A DNA stretch of 64,000 bases, from assembly GCF_965230805.1 (NCBI RefSeq), contig NZ_OZ246019.1, forward strand, positions 1,488,001 through 1,552,000, in the 5' to 3' direction. The position numbers and the translations under genes are program-made. The stretch's first letter is position 1, and each line of letters starts with the position of its first letter. Below the pieces are notes generated by a model. It worked only from the letters and a program-made list of their open reading frames with translations. It did not search any database and had not been told where the DNA came from. Shown here piece by piece: positions 47,441 through 57,194 of this stretch. The stretch is from Marinifilum sp965230805 (GTDB lineage: Bacteria; Bacteroidota; Bacteroidia; Bacteroidales; Marinifilaceae).

Positions 47441-48667
47441 TTACTCATCATCCAAAGTAAATTTAATTACATTTCCGGAATGATATCGCTTTTGATCAAG
47501 CTTCTTTTGTTTTCTTTTATAAGCGGGAATGCTTTCCATCTCGTCAATATCCGAATCCTTTAGATCGGTTAAAACGAAATTCTTCTCTTCGGGCTCTTTA
47601 ACTTCATCACCCAAAGGCATTTTGCTTTGCTGAGGATTAATTCTACCTCCTTTAAAGTTGGTGACTTTATCTTGGTCAACCTCTTCGGTAAGTCCCCCGT
47701 TCTCGAAACCTGTAGCAATAATGGTAACCGATACTTTGTTTCCAAGTGCTGAATCTTGTCCTGTTCCCCAGATGATAGAAGCACTGTCACCAACCGCCTC
47801 TTGCACGTAATCGGTAATTTCACCTACCTCGTCCATGGTTACTTCTTCTTCACCCGAGGTAATGTTAAGAAGGATATTTCGGGCACCACGAACATCATTA
47901 CTGTTCAGCAATGGTGAAGTTAAAGCCTCGCGAATGGCATTTACCGATCGGTCTTCTCCTTCGGATGATGCCGATCCCATAACAGCCACGCCGCTATCCG
48001 TCATAACTGTTTTCACATCTTCGAAGTCGACGTTGATATATCCGTGAAGAGTAATGATTTCGGCAATTCCTTTGGCTGCTGTTGCCAAAACATCATCGGC
48101 CTTGGCAAAGGCTGTAGAAAGTTTTAAATCGCCGTATATTTCACTCAATTTCTCATTATTAATCACAAGCAATGAGTCAACATTTTCTTTTAGTTTGTTG
48201 ATTCCTTCGATTGCCTGGTTCAGTCGTTGACGACCCTCGAAACGGAAGGGAATGGTAACAATACCAACCGTTAATATCCCTTGCTCTTTTGCTGCTTTGG
48301 CAATAACAGGTGCAGCACCCGTTCCAGTTCCTCCACCCATACCAGCAGTAATAAATACCATCTTTGTGTTATCGGCCAAAACTTCGTTCACATCTTCAAT
48401 GTTCTCGATAGCCGATTGAGCCCCTCGTTCAGGCTTGTTTCCTGCTCCGCGTCCTTCTGTTAAAGATTCACCCAATTGAATCTTAACGGGAATCTCACTA
48501 TTTTCCAACGCCTGTGCATCAGTATTACAGATCACAAAATCCACATCTTTTATGCCCTGCTTAAACATGTAATTGACAGCATTACCACCACCTCCACCAA
48601 CACCAATTACCTTAATAATTGATGATTCATTCTCGGGTAAGCTAAAATCTATTAAATCTTCTGTCAT
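47441..48667 (-). CDS. ftsZ: Cell division protein FtsZ, copy with canonical tail
   Basis: A tubulin-like GTPase that forms the division ring. The 408-aa protein has VIGVGGGGGNAVNYM, the GTP signature MGGGTGTGAAPVIA, and the T7 catalytic loop NVDFEDVKTVM. After a roughly 60-residue variable linker, the C-terminus carries ESIPAYKRKQKKL, the PAYKRK-type conserved peptide expected to bind FtsA in Bacteroidota. It is the last gene of the dcw cluster and 89 bases after its paralog. The tail motif suggests this is the orthologue of the usual single FtsZ. Confidence 0.95.
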   Translation of the reverse strand: MTEDLIDFSLPENESSIIKVIGVGGGGGNAVNYMFKQGIKDVDFVICNTDAQALENSEIPVKIQLGESLTEGRGAGNKPERGAQSAIENIEDVNEVLADNTKMVFITAGMGGGTGTGAAPVIAKAAKEQGILTVGIVTIPFRFEGRQRLNQAIEGINKLKENVDSLLVINNEKLSEIYGDLKLSTAFAKADDVLATAAKGIAEIITLHGYINVDFEDVKTVMTDSGVAVMGSASSEGEDRSVNAIREALTSPLLNSNDVRGARNILLNITSGEEEVTMDEVGEITDYVQEAVGDSASIIWGTGQDSALGNKVSVTIIATGFENGGLTEEVDQDKVTNFKGGRINPQQSKMPLGDEVKEPEEKNFVLTDLKDSDIDEMESIPAYKRKQKKLDQKRYHSGNVIKFTLDDE

Positions 48668-48756
48668 TATTTATTAATTCTATTATCCTAAATTATACCA
48701 TTTAAAGTAAAGCGTACAAATGGTAATTATACCTGTATTATTTACAATAATTGGTA

Positions 48757-50070
48757 TTACATTGAAGTGTCGCCACCATCAAAAATCTTTGTAAACTGAT
48801 CCTTAAACCAATTATTGAGTGACTCACCATCTTTTTCTTCTTCAGCTTTAGGCTGTTCAGTTTTTGGCTTTTGATTTGCTTTTGGTTCCGGATTGCTATT
48901 CACTTCAAATGATTCTTCTTCTTTTTCATCTTTCTGTTCTTCGGATCTTTTTCGCATCAGTTCCTCGCGTCGCTGAATTTCCTCGCGTCTTTTTGCAGCT
49001 GCTTTTTCTTCCTCTTCGGCAGGATTTTCTATAATCAATTCCAATTTAGGAGCTTCCTCTTCTCGCTTTCTTGGTTCAATCATCAGCTCAGGAATAGGAT
49101 TTTCTGAAAATCCTGTTGCAATAATGGTAACGCTTAACTCATCTCCCATTTTTTCATTGTAACCATTCCCCCAAATTACGCTCACATCATCACCTACAAC
49201 ATCATGCACATAATCGGTAATCTGACTTACCTCCTGCATGGTTACCTCTTCGTTGCCCGATATGATATTTAAAAGAATATTTCGAGCCCCAACGATATTG
49301 TTGCTGTTTAATAATGGAGACGTTAAAGCCTCTTCGATAGCCCTAATGGAACGATCGGGTCCAGAAGCAGATGCTGATCCCATGACAGCCACACCACTAT
49401 TTCTCATTACAGTTTCAACATCGGCAAAGTCGACGTTTACATATCCGGCTACGGTAATAATCTCCGCAATACTCTTGGCTGCTACCGAAAGCACGTTATC
49501 TGCTTCGGCAAAAGCATCGGAAAGTTTTAAATCGCCGTACATCAATCTCAACTTCTCATTGTTAATAATCAACAATGCATCCACGTGCTTTTCCAGGTTT
49601 TCGATTCCCTCAAGTGCCTGCTGTATTCTCTTTTTCCCTTCGAAACGAAAAGGTATGGTAACGATCCCTACGGTTAGTACATCCTGTTGACGAGCTGCTT
49701 CTGCAATAATAGGAGCGGCACCTGTTCCGGTTCCACCACCCATTCCGGCAGTCACAAAAACCATTTTGGTTTTCTCACTCAACACTTTGTTGATATCCTC
49801 CAAACTCTCGATAGCAGATTCTCTACCTCGTTCAGGTTTATTTCCTGCTCCCCTTCCTTCGGTTAACGATTTACCCAATTGTACTTTAATGGGTACAGGG
49901 CTATTTTCGAGTGCTTGCGAATCAGTGTTACATATTACAAAATCAACCCCGGTAATCCCTTCTCTTAACATGTGATTGACAGCGTTTCCTCCACCGCCTC
50001 CCACTCCAATTACTTTTATAATGGATTTTTCTTTTGGCACAAAATCAACCGGTAATAATTCGTCAATCAT
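48757..50070 (-). CDS. ftsZ: FtsZ paralog with charged linker and amphipathic C-terminus
   Basis: 437 aa with a complete GTPase domain (VIGVGGGGGNAVNHM, MGGGTGTGAAPIIAEAAR, T7 loop NVDFADVETVM), so it should bind GTP and polymerise. The linker (about 325-415) is strongly Glu/Lys/Arg-rich (KRREEIQRREELMRKRSEEQ). The PAYKRK-type tail is missing. Instead the protein ends LNNWFKDQFTKIFDGGDTSM, whose Trp/Phe/Phe/Ile spacing fits an amphipathic helix and resembles the end of FtsA encoded next door (FLGSLFDTNDVDM). It may attach directly to the membrane. Confidence 0.92.
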   Translation of the reverse strand: MIDELLPVDFVPKEKSIIKVIGVGGGGGNAVNHMLREGITGVDFVICNTDSQALENSPVPIKVQLGKSLTEGRGAGNKPERGRESAIESLEDINKVLSEKTKMVFVTAGMGGGTGTGAAPIIAEAARQQDVLTVGIVTIPFRFEGKKRIQQALEGIENLEKHVDALLIINNEKLRLMYGDLKLSDAFAEADNVLSVAAKSIAEIITVAGYVNVDFADVETVMRNSGVAVMGSASASGPDRSIRAIEEALTSPLLNSNNIVGARNILLNIISGNEEVTMQEVSQITDYVHDVVGDDVSVIWGNGYNEKMGDELSVTIIATGFSENPIPELMIEPRKREEEAPKLELIIENPAEEEEKAAAKRREEIQRREELMRKRSEEQKDEKEEESFEVNSNPEPKANQKPKTEQPKAEEEKDGESLNNWFKDQFTKIFDGGDTSM

Positions 50071-50101
50071 GATCTCACAGTATTAGGGTTAAAAATCTTA
50101 T

Positions 50102-51364
50102 TTACATATCCACATCATTGGTATCAAATAAAGATCCAAGAAATGCAGTGATCCCTTTCTTCTTCTTAGGTTTATGTCCATTTACATTGCTTCTTACTTC
50201 AGGTTTTGGCTTGGGTTTTTCCATACCTTTCAATAAAAGGCCAATAGAGGTTGAGTACATCGGATGATCTAAATTTTCATCAAGATTTACTTTTAAATTC
50301 CTTGGAAAGCCGACTCTAACATCAAGATCAGTTCTTTGCTCGGTTAACAAATCAAGCTTAGCAAGTAAAGCTCCTCCTCCTGTTAACACAATTCCGGCTC
50401 CTATTTTATCCATTAATCCGGTTGATTCGACCTGAAATTTTACCGAATCGATAATTTCTTCCATTCTGCACTGAATGATTTGAGCAATGAATTTAAACGA
50501 AATGTCTTTTTCATCCCAACCTCCAGTAGCAGGAATTGTAACTACTTTATCATCAGAAGCAAGATTGGCAATAGCTTCACCGAATTGTATTTTTAAAGCT
50601 TCGGCTTGTCGTAATAGCACCGAGCATGCCTCTTTAATATCGCGAGTTACATTATCACCTCCAAAGGGAATTACCGAAGTGTGTTTCAGCACACCGTCAA
50701 AATAAACAGTAACATCGGTAGTTCCCCCTCCGATATCAACCAAAACAACACCTGCCTCTTTCTCTTCTTTTGTTAAAACTGCCAGAGACGAAGCCAAAGG
50801 TTCAAGCACCAACTCCTCCACTTCTAATCCAACTTCTTTTACACACTTTTCGATGTTTCGAGCCGAAGCAGTTCTACCAATAATGATGTTAAAATGGCCA
50901 TCTAAACGACGTCCTGCCATTCCCAATGGGTTTTTAATTCCAATCTCTTTATCAACAACAAACTCCTGCGGAATAACGTGTAAAATTTGTTCCCCAATCT
51001 CTACCGGGTGTTTGTAATTTTCGTTTGTGATTTGTTCTATATCGTCCTTAGTGATTTCCTCAACCGAATTCTCTATGTATTTAAATTTCCTTTCCTTAAC
51101 AATGCGAATATGCTGACCCGCAATGCCTACAAACACCTTGGAGATTTCATAATTCGTTTTTGCCTTTAAACGAGCTATAGCATTATTAATAGCCTCAGTG
51201 GTAAGTTCAATATCATGAATTACCCCTCTTTTAACACCTTTCGACACAGTTTTCTCCATTCCCAAAATGTTTAGCTTCCCTTGAGGCGTAAACTCTCCAA
51301 GAATGGCAACAATTTTCGTTGTTCCTATATCAATTGCGGCTACTATATTATTATTCCCAATCAT
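50102..51364 (-). CDS. ftsA: Cell division protein FtsA
   Basis: An actin-like ATPase that tethers FtsZ to the membrane. 420 aa with VAAIDIGTTKIVAILGE, the SHS2 (1C) domain region (FVGIAGQHIRIVKERK), GVVLVDIGGGTTDVTVYFDG and GIVLTGGGALL. The tail has a basic linker (KPKKKKGITAFLGSLFD), the expected membrane-targeting amphipathic helix. ATG 51362-51364 is chosen one base past the ftsQ stop; an upstream ATG would overlap ftsQ. Confidence 0.96.
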   Translation of the reverse strand: MIGNNNIVAAIDIGTTKIVAILGEFTPQGKLNILGMEKTVSKGVKRGVIHDIELTTEAINNAIARLKAKTNYEISKVFVGIAGQHIRIVKERKFKYIENSVEEITKDDIEQITNENYKHPVEIGEQILHVIPQEFVVDKEIGIKNPLGMAGRRLDGHFNIIIGRTASARNIEKCVKEVGLEVEELVLEPLASSLAVLTKEEKEAGVVLVDIGGGTTDVTVYFDGVLKHTSVIPFGGDNVTRDIKEACSVLLRQAEALKIQFGEAIANLASDDKVVTIPATGGWDEKDISFKFIAQIIQCRMEEIIDSVKFQVESTGLMDKIGAGIVLTGGGALLAKLDLLTEQRTDLDVRVGFPRNLKVNLDENLDHPMYSTSIGLLLKGMEKPKPKPEVRSNVNGHKPKKKKGITAFLGSLFDTNDVDM

Positions 51365-51365
51365 T

Positions 51366-52097
51366 CTAGTTCTTTTTTGTACAAACAACCTGGTTTTCGT
51401 ACTTCAGGTTAATTCTTTTGTATTTATTCCACCCGGTTTTTGAAAAACCGTTGGTGTACAAGGCATACAATTTCTTGAATTTCTTTTGGTAATGATCAAC
51501 TCGACCCAATTCAATTTTATGTGCTCCAACTCGTGGAACCAGAATATATTCTTTTCCACTGGTAACATGAATTTGAGTGATTTGAGATCTCCAAAATTCA
51601 TCATTAGTAATGAACTTTACCAAATCAAAAAGTTCTTCTTTTATCAGTTGCTCATTTACTGCCCCCGAAACCACCAAAACCCTTGATGTAAATTTTGTTG
51701 ATAAAGGCATTTTCTTTCCTTCCTCATCAATATAATATCCATGGCCATGTAATACCCTGACAATTGGGTTTCTTTGGTGTATTTCTACAACTAAATTTCC
51801 CGCTAAAGAGCTATAAACCTCCGATTTCTTTACGTAAGGCACTTGGTTGATCTTTTCTTCTAAAATTTCTTTATTGATTGCATATACCGAATTTCCTTTC
51901 CAATCGGGATATTCTTTTTTTACAATTTTCTCAACATCCTTAAAGCATACAAAACCACTGTCGAGGCTATCCTTAATCTTCACTTTTATTTCGTGCAAAA
52001 TGATGGCACCTTTCTTATCATTTACAAAAGAAAAGCTCACAAACAAATAGCCCAATAGTAAAATCCAGAATAATATGACAGTAATTTTTCTAAGCAT
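51366..52097 (-). CDS. ftsQ: Cell division protein FtsQ
   Basis: 243 aa with one N-terminal membrane helix (ITVILFWILLLGYLFVSFSFV), a weak POTRA region (FVCFKDVEKIVKKEYPDWKG; INQVPYVKKSEVYSSLAGNLVVEIHQRNPIVRV) and a beta domain (YYIDEEGKKMPLS). FtsQ recruits FtsL and other late divisome proteins. Sequence is divergent, as usual in the phylum; position between murC and ftsA supports the call. Confidence 0.9.
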   Translation of the reverse strand: MLRKITVILFWILLLGYLFVSFSFVNDKKGAIILHEIKVKIKDSLDSGFVCFKDVEKIVKKEYPDWKGNSVYAINKEILEEKINQVPYVKKSEVYSSLAGNLVVEIHQRNPIVRVLHGHGYYIDEEGKKMPLSTKFTSRVLVVSGAVNEQLIKEELFDLVKFITNDEFWRSQITQIHVTSGKEYILVPRVGAHKIELGRVDHYQKKFKKLYALYTNGFSKTGWNKYKRINLKYENQVVCTKKN

Positions 52098-52101
52098 CTT
52101 A

Positions 52102-53466
52102 TTATTTTTCTATCAACATATTTTTGATTGGTTCGACCAATTTATCGATATCCCCTGCTCCTAAAGTCAACAGCACTTCAAGTTCTTTTTCTTTCAACAA
52201 ATCAATCAAATCATTTTTAGTACACCTATTTACTGGTACAGTAATATTTTTCATGATCATATCTGAATTGACTCCCTCAATTGGCAATTCTCTTGCCGGG
52301 TATATATCCAAAAGAATAACTTCATCAAGCAAGCTTAATCTCTCAGCGAATCCATCTGCAAAATCTCTTGTTCTGGTGTAAAGATGTGGTTGAAAAACAC
52401 CAGTAATCTTCTTGTTCGGATAAATATCCCTTACCGACAAGATACTCTCCTTCAATTCTTTTGGGTGATGGGCATAATCATCAATAAATACCAATTTGTC
52501 TTCCCTGATTTGATAATCAAATCTTCTGCGAACGCCCTCGAATGATGACAGTGCAGCTCTAATTTCGTCCTCTTTTACTCCAGCAAGGACGGCAACACTA
52601 CATGCTCCAATGGCGTTTTCTACATTAATTTTTCCTGGGTAAGAAAATTTTAATTTCTCAAATACCCCAGTAGGATGAACAAGATCAAACTCATAAAAAC
52701 CTTCTACTAAATTTAAATTCCTTGCATAGAAATCTGCAATATCATTCAGTGAATAGGTATAATTCTTAGCTTCAATATTTTCTATTCTCAGCCCTTTTTT
52801 GTAGACTAAAATGCCATTCTTTTTGATCTGGCTTGCATATTCATGAAAACTCTTTTCCAATTCAGATTTATCGCCGTAAATGTCCAGATGATCAGCATCC
52901 ATGGATGTAATCAGGGCGATTTTAGGGTGTAGCTGTAAAAATGACCTGTCAAACTCATCGGCTTCCAGAATCACCCACGGACTATCTTTTGTCAATAATA
53001 AGTTCGATTGGTAATTTCTGGATATCCCTCCTAAAAAAGCATTGCAACCCAATTGGGAAGTTTTAAAAATATGAGCCGTAATGGTCGAAACCGTAGTTTT
53101 CCCATGAGTTCCGGCAATTCCAACACCATGTAAATCATTCGAAAGCAATCCTAGAACCTGAGAACGTTTCATAATGGTGAAAGCATTCAATCTAAAATAA
53201 CTCAACTGCTGATGATCCTTAGGAATTGCAGGCGTAAATACAACCAAAGTATTCTCCTTCACCAGAAAATCATTTGGGATGGTATCCAAATCATCCTTGA
53301 AGGTAATTTTGATGCCTTCTTCCATTAACTCTCCAGTTAATTTGGTAGATGTTCGGTCGTATCCATATACATTCTTACCAATAGAATGAAAATATCGTGC
53401 GATTGCACTCATTCCAATTCCACCGATTCCAACGAAATAAATATTTTTAAAATCTTCTAACTTCAT
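52102..53466 (-). CDS. murC: UDP-N-acetylmuramate-L-alanine ligase
   Basis: It adds L-Ala to UDP-MurNAc. 454 aa with the N-terminal YFVGIGGIGMSAIARYF, the ATP-binding GIAGTHGKTTVSTITAHI, ILEADEFDRSFLQLHP, and VFIDDYAHHPKELKESI. The three Mur-ligase domains are complete. One base separates it from murG upstream, and 4 bases from ftsQ downstream. Confidence 0.97.
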   Translation of the reverse strand: MKLEDFKNIYFVGIGGIGMSAIARYFHSIGKNVYGYDRTSTKLTGELMEEGIKITFKDDLDTIPNDFLVKENTLVVFTPAIPKDHQQLSYFRLNAFTIMKRSQVLGLLSNDLHGVGIAGTHGKTTVSTITAHIFKTSQLGCNAFLGGISRNYQSNLLLTKDSPWVILEADEFDRSFLQLHPKIALITSMDADHLDIYGDKSELEKSFHEYASQIKKNGILVYKKGLRIENIEAKNYTYSLNDIADFYARNLNLVEGFYEFDLVHPTGVFEKLKFSYPGKINVENAIGACSVAVLAGVKEDEIRAALSSFEGVRRRFDYQIREDKLVFIDDYAHHPKELKESILSVRDIYPNKKITGVFQPHLYTRTRDFADGFAERLSLLDEVILLDIYPARELPIEGVNSDMIMKNITVPVNRCTKNDLIDLLKEKELEVLLTLGAGDIDKLVEPIKNMLIEK

Positions 53467-53467
53467 A

Positions 53468-54568
53468 TTAAATCATTGTTAGAATGTGTTCTGCTATATC
53501 ATCTGCTGCATCAGGCTTAGCCAATAACTTGCAGTTTTTAGCCAGCTGCGCACATTTTTCTTCATCCTTTATCAATTCTAAAGCCTTCGAGATCAAAACC
53601 TCTTCTGCTTCTATGTCTTTCACCATCACCGCTGCATCTTTATTTACCAAAGCCATGGCATTTTTAGTTTGGTGATCTTCCGATACATTTGGAGATGGCA
53701 CCAAAATACAAGCCTTCTCAACCAGGCACAGTTCAGAAATGGTTCCTGCCCCTGCTCTTGAGATTACAATATCTGCGGTAGCATAAGCCAGGTCCATTCG
53801 ACTTAGGAAATCGGTAACTTTCACATCAGGCAAATCCCAATTCTCAAGTTCTTTTTTCACCTTCTCTATATAAAATTTACCGGTCTGCCAAATGATTTGT
53901 ACTCCTGATTTTGAAATGGTCTCTAAAGATTTCAGAACACTATTGTTAATGGTTCTGGCTCCCAGGCTACCTCCTACAATCAAAATTGCTTTTTTACCCG
54001 ATTTCAGATCAAAATGCTTAATTGCCTCTTCTCTTTTCGATTCAATTTCCAATAGGTCTTTGCGAACAGGGTTTCCTGTCATCACAATCTTTTCTTTCGG
54101 AAAAAAGCGTTCCATACCTTCGTAGGCAACACATATTTTTTTTGCCTTTTTGGCCAATAGTTTATTGGTGATTCCAGCATAGGAGTTTTGCTCCTGAATT
54201 AATGCAGGCACACCCAGTCTGGCTGCCACATGCAGCAACGGACCGCTGGCATAACCACCTACTCCAACTACAGCATCAGGTTCAAATCCTTTCACAATAG
54301 CCTTTGCTTTCCAAATGCTTTTCAACAATCGTGAGAAAAATTTCAGGTTCTCTTTTGAAAAGCTTCGTTGCAGACCACGAATTGGCAATCCAATGATATC
54401 GTATCCGGCAGCCGGAACCTTTTCCATTTCCATTTTCCCCACAGCGCCTACAAACAATATTTCACAATCGCTATGCTTTTGCTTTAAGGCATTGGCAATA
54501 GAAATGGCCGGATAGATATGTCCACCCGTTCCTCCACCACTAACTATTATTTTAATTTTCTGCTTCAT
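53468..54568 (-). CDS. murG: UDP-GlcNAc:lipid I N-acetylglucosaminyltransferase
   Basis: MurG makes lipid II at the cytoplasmic face of the membrane. The 366-aa GT-B protein has IIVSGGGTGGHIYPAISIA, VGVGGYASGPLLHVA, IQEQNSYAGITNKLLAKKA, VGGSLGARTINNSVL and ISRAGAGTISELCLVEKACI. Its start overlaps the end of ftsW by 17 bases. Confidence 0.97.
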   Translation of the reverse strand: MKQKIKIIVSGGGTGGHIYPAISIANALKQKHSDCEILFVGAVGKMEMEKVPAAGYDIIGLPIRGLQRSFSKENLKFFSRLLKSIWKAKAIVKGFEPDAVVGVGGYASGPLLHVAARLGVPALIQEQNSYAGITNKLLAKKAKKICVAYEGMERFFPKEKIVMTGNPVRKDLLEIESKREEAIKHFDLKSGKKAILIVGGSLGARTINNSVLKSLETISKSGVQIIWQTGKFYIEKVKKELENWDLPDVKVTDFLSRMDLAYATADIVISRAGAGTISELCLVEKACILVPSPNVSEDHQTKNAMALVNKDAAVMVKDIEAEEVLISKALELIKDEEKCAQLAKNCKLLAKPDAADDIAEHILTMI

Positions 54569-55742
54569 TCAATCTTTTTTCTTCTTCGTTTGCCCAATTG
54601 CTCACACTCAATATCATTCCAAAGGCTGCACTTGTAAATATTAAGGATGTTCCTCCCATACTTACCAGTGGCAAAGGTTGTCCCGTTACAGGAATTAAAT
54701 TCACAGAAACTGCCATATTGGTCATGGCCTGAAATACGATACTCAAGGTTAAACCGATGACCAGAAATGCCGGGAATGTCCTACTGCATTTCCGGACTAT
54801 GATTCCTGCCCGATAGAGCAGAAACAGATATAGTGCAAGAATTCCAAAACCTCCCATCCATCCCATCTCCTCAAGGATAATGGCATAAATAAAATCGGAA
54901 TATGGATGCGGTAAAAAGTTTCGTTGTGTACTATTCCCAGGCATTTTACCAAATATCCCACCAGAAGCAACTGCAATTTTAGCTTGTTCTACCTGGTAAT
55001 TCTGATTGTTATTGATACTTCGCTCTTCATTAAAGAAATTCTCGATACGACTTCGCACTGTTTGTACACGACCCAAACTAGGAATCACTGGAGCCAAGGC
55101 TATAAGTAATACCAAAACCAGTAATACAGCAGCAATACTTCCAAACAAATACTTATAGGCCACACGTCCTATAAACATGAGGATGTAGCAGATTCCTCCC
55201 AATAATACTGAAGTTGAAAAGTCATCCAAAAAAATCAGTAGACATACTACACCAATAGGAACTATTAAACGGATAAAAGCATCTTTACTGCATTCCTGTT
55301 TCCCTTGAAAGCGGGAAAGAGTTCGTGAAACATGCAATATCAACGCAAGTTTTGCCAATTCGGAGGGCTGAAAATTAAACCCTATCCCAGGAATGGTAAT
55401 CCAACGGGAAGCATCGTTTAAGTTAGTCCCTATGAGCTTGGCAAGTATCAGCATTCCAATAGAGATCACCAAGACAATGTTTGCAAAACTGGAATAGTAG
55501 CGATGAGGCATAGCATGCACAATGTACATGATAAAGAAACAACCTCCCAGAAGAATCAGTTGCTTAATTAGGAAGTAAGAAGTATTCCCTCCTCTCACTT
55601 TATAAGCAAGGGTGCCTGTGGAACTGTATACCACAAGCAATGAAACTAGAGAAAGAAGTAAAATAATGATCCATATCACTTTATCACCTCTTAATCTGGG
55701 GTTTCTTACCCAATTTAATATTCTTGACAACCAAGTCTCCAT
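54552..55742 (-). CDS. ftsW: FtsW, septal peptidoglycan glycosyltransferase (SEDS family)
   Basis: 396 aa with about ten membrane helices. The SEDS signatures are visible: YSSTGTLAYK near the first helix, FQPSELAKLALILHVSRTLSRF, FIYAIILEEMGWMGGFGIL, and the last-loop NLIPVTGQPLPLVSMGGTSLIFTSAAFG. It works with FtsI at the septum, and the two are encoded in one cluster here. Confidence 0.96.
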   Translation of the reverse strand: METWLSRILNWVRNPRLRGDKVIWIIILLLSLVSLLVVYSSTGTLAYKVRGGNTSYFLIKQLILLGGCFFIMYIVHAMPHRYYSSFANIVLVISIGMLILAKLIGTNLNDASRWITIPGIGFNFQPSELAKLALILHVSRTLSRFQGKQECSKDAFIRLIVPIGVVCLLIFLDDFSTSVLLGGICYILMFIGRVAYKYLFGSIAAVLLVLVLLIALAPVIPSLGRVQTVRSRIENFFNEERSINNNQNYQVEQAKIAVASGGIFGKMPGNSTQRNFLPHPYSDFIYAIILEEMGWMGGFGILALYLFLLYRAGIIVRKCSRTFPAFLVIGLTLSIVFQAMTNMAVSVNLIPVTGQPLPLVSMGGTSLIFTSAAFGMILSVSNWANEEEKRLNEAEN

Positions 55743-55759
55743 CTGGCATTATATTATTA

Positions 55760-57097
55760 TTACAAGTTTCTTACTTCATCTTTAAATTGATCGCCGCGAT
55801 CTTCGTAGGATTTAAAAAGATCGAAACTTGCGCACGCTGGCGACAACAATACAATTTCATCTTTATTGGCAATCTCATAAGATAACTGCACTGCTTTTTC
55901 CATCGAATCTGCATCGACAATGGTTTCAACCTTTCCATCAAAAGCTTCGTGAATCTTTGCATTGTCAACTCCCAAACAAACAATTCCTTTTACTTTTTCA
56001 TCTACCAAATCAAAAAGGATTGAGTAATCATTACCTTTATCAACCCCGCCAACAATCCAAACTACAGGTTCTTCCATACTTTCCAAAGCATACCATGTTG
56101 AATTGATATTTGTAGCTTTTGAGTCGTTGATAAATTGAATACCACGAACTTTCACGACTTTTTCCAATCGGTGCATTACCCCCTGGAAGTCGCTTAAACT
56201 CTCACGAATCACATCTTTTTTTATCCGCAGTACACTTCCTGCAATTCCTGATGCCAGTGAGTTATATACATTGTGTATTCCTTGCAATGATAAATCCTTT
56301 TTATCCATAGAAATTTTGTATTCGTTACAATCAATTGTTAACAATTCGTTCTCAAGATATCCACCATTTTTCAATTCTTCTTTTACCGAAAATGGGAATA
56401 ATTGAGCCATAGAGTTCCAATTCTTCATCTCTTTGCCAATGATCTCATCATCCTGGCAATACACAAAAGCATCACTTTCTGTAAGATTTTGTGTAATTCG
56501 AAATTTCGAATCGACGTAGTTCTGCATTTTATAATCATACCGATCCAAATGATCGGGCGTAATATTCAATAATATCGCAATATCAGCTTTGAACCGGTAC
56601 ATTCCATCTAACTGAAAACTGCTCAATTCTACCACATAGTGATCGAATTTTTTTTCTGCTACCTGCCAGGCAAGACTTTCTCCAACATTGCCAGCCAAAC
56701 CCACATTTAACCCAGCTTTTTTAAGCATATGATAAAGCATTAAGGTAGTTGTGGTTTTCCCATTGCTTCCTGTAATGCAGATCATTTTGGCTTTTGTATA
56801 TCTTCCTGCAAACTCGATTTCCGAAATCACAGGAATTCCTTTTTCACTTAGCTCCACAATCAATGGTGTTTTATCTGGTATACCCGGACTTTTTATCACT
56901 TCATCGGACGATAGAATTAGCTCTTTGCTGTGCTTTTCCTCCTCAAAGTCAATCTTATATTCCTGAAGTGCATTCTTGTATTTGTCGCTAATTTTACCAA
57001 TATCAGACACAAGCACATCAAGTCCTTTAGCCTTAGCAAGAACTGCTGCTCCAACTCCACTTTCCCCCCCACCTAATATGACGACTCTTTTATTCAA
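55760..57097 (-). CDS. murD: UDP-N-acetylmuramoyl-L-alanine-D-glutamate ligase
   Basis: 445 aa: N-terminal VVILGGGESGVGAAVLAKAKG, ATP-binding ICITGSNGKTTTTLMLYHML, DHYVVELSSFQLDGM, ITPDHLDRYDY and C-terminal FINDSKATNINSTWYALESM with VWIVGGVDKGNDY. It adds D-Glu to the muropeptide. 97 bases separate it from mraY, the largest gap inside the cluster apart from those near mraZ and the ftsZ genes. Confidence 0.97.
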   Translation of the reverse strand: MNKRVVILGGGESGVGAAVLAKAKGLDVLVSDIGKISDKYKNALQEYKIDFEEEKHSKELILSSDEVIKSPGIPDKTPLIVELSEKGIPVISEIEFAGRYTKAKMICITGSNGKTTTTLMLYHMLKKAGLNVGLAGNVGESLAWQVAEKKFDHYVVELSSFQLDGMYRFKADIAILLNITPDHLDRYDYKMQNYVDSKFRITQNLTESDAFVYCQDDEIIGKEMKNWNSMAQLFPFSVKEELKNGGYLENELLTIDCNEYKISMDKKDLSLQGIHNVYNSLASGIAGSVLRIKKDVIRESLSDFQGVMHRLEKVVKVRGIQFINDSKATNINSTWYALESMEEPVVWIVGGVDKGNDYSILFDLVDEKVKGIVCLGVDNAKIHEAFDGKVETIVDADSMEKAVQLSYEIANKDEIVLLSPACASFDLFKSYEDRGDQFKDEVRNL

Positions 57098-57194
57098 TGC
57101 TTAATTATTAATGATGTCTTTAAATTCTAAATTACACTTTTAATAAACTTAATCTTATCTATGGGTTTTTCAAATTGTGCTGCCATCTAGATCC

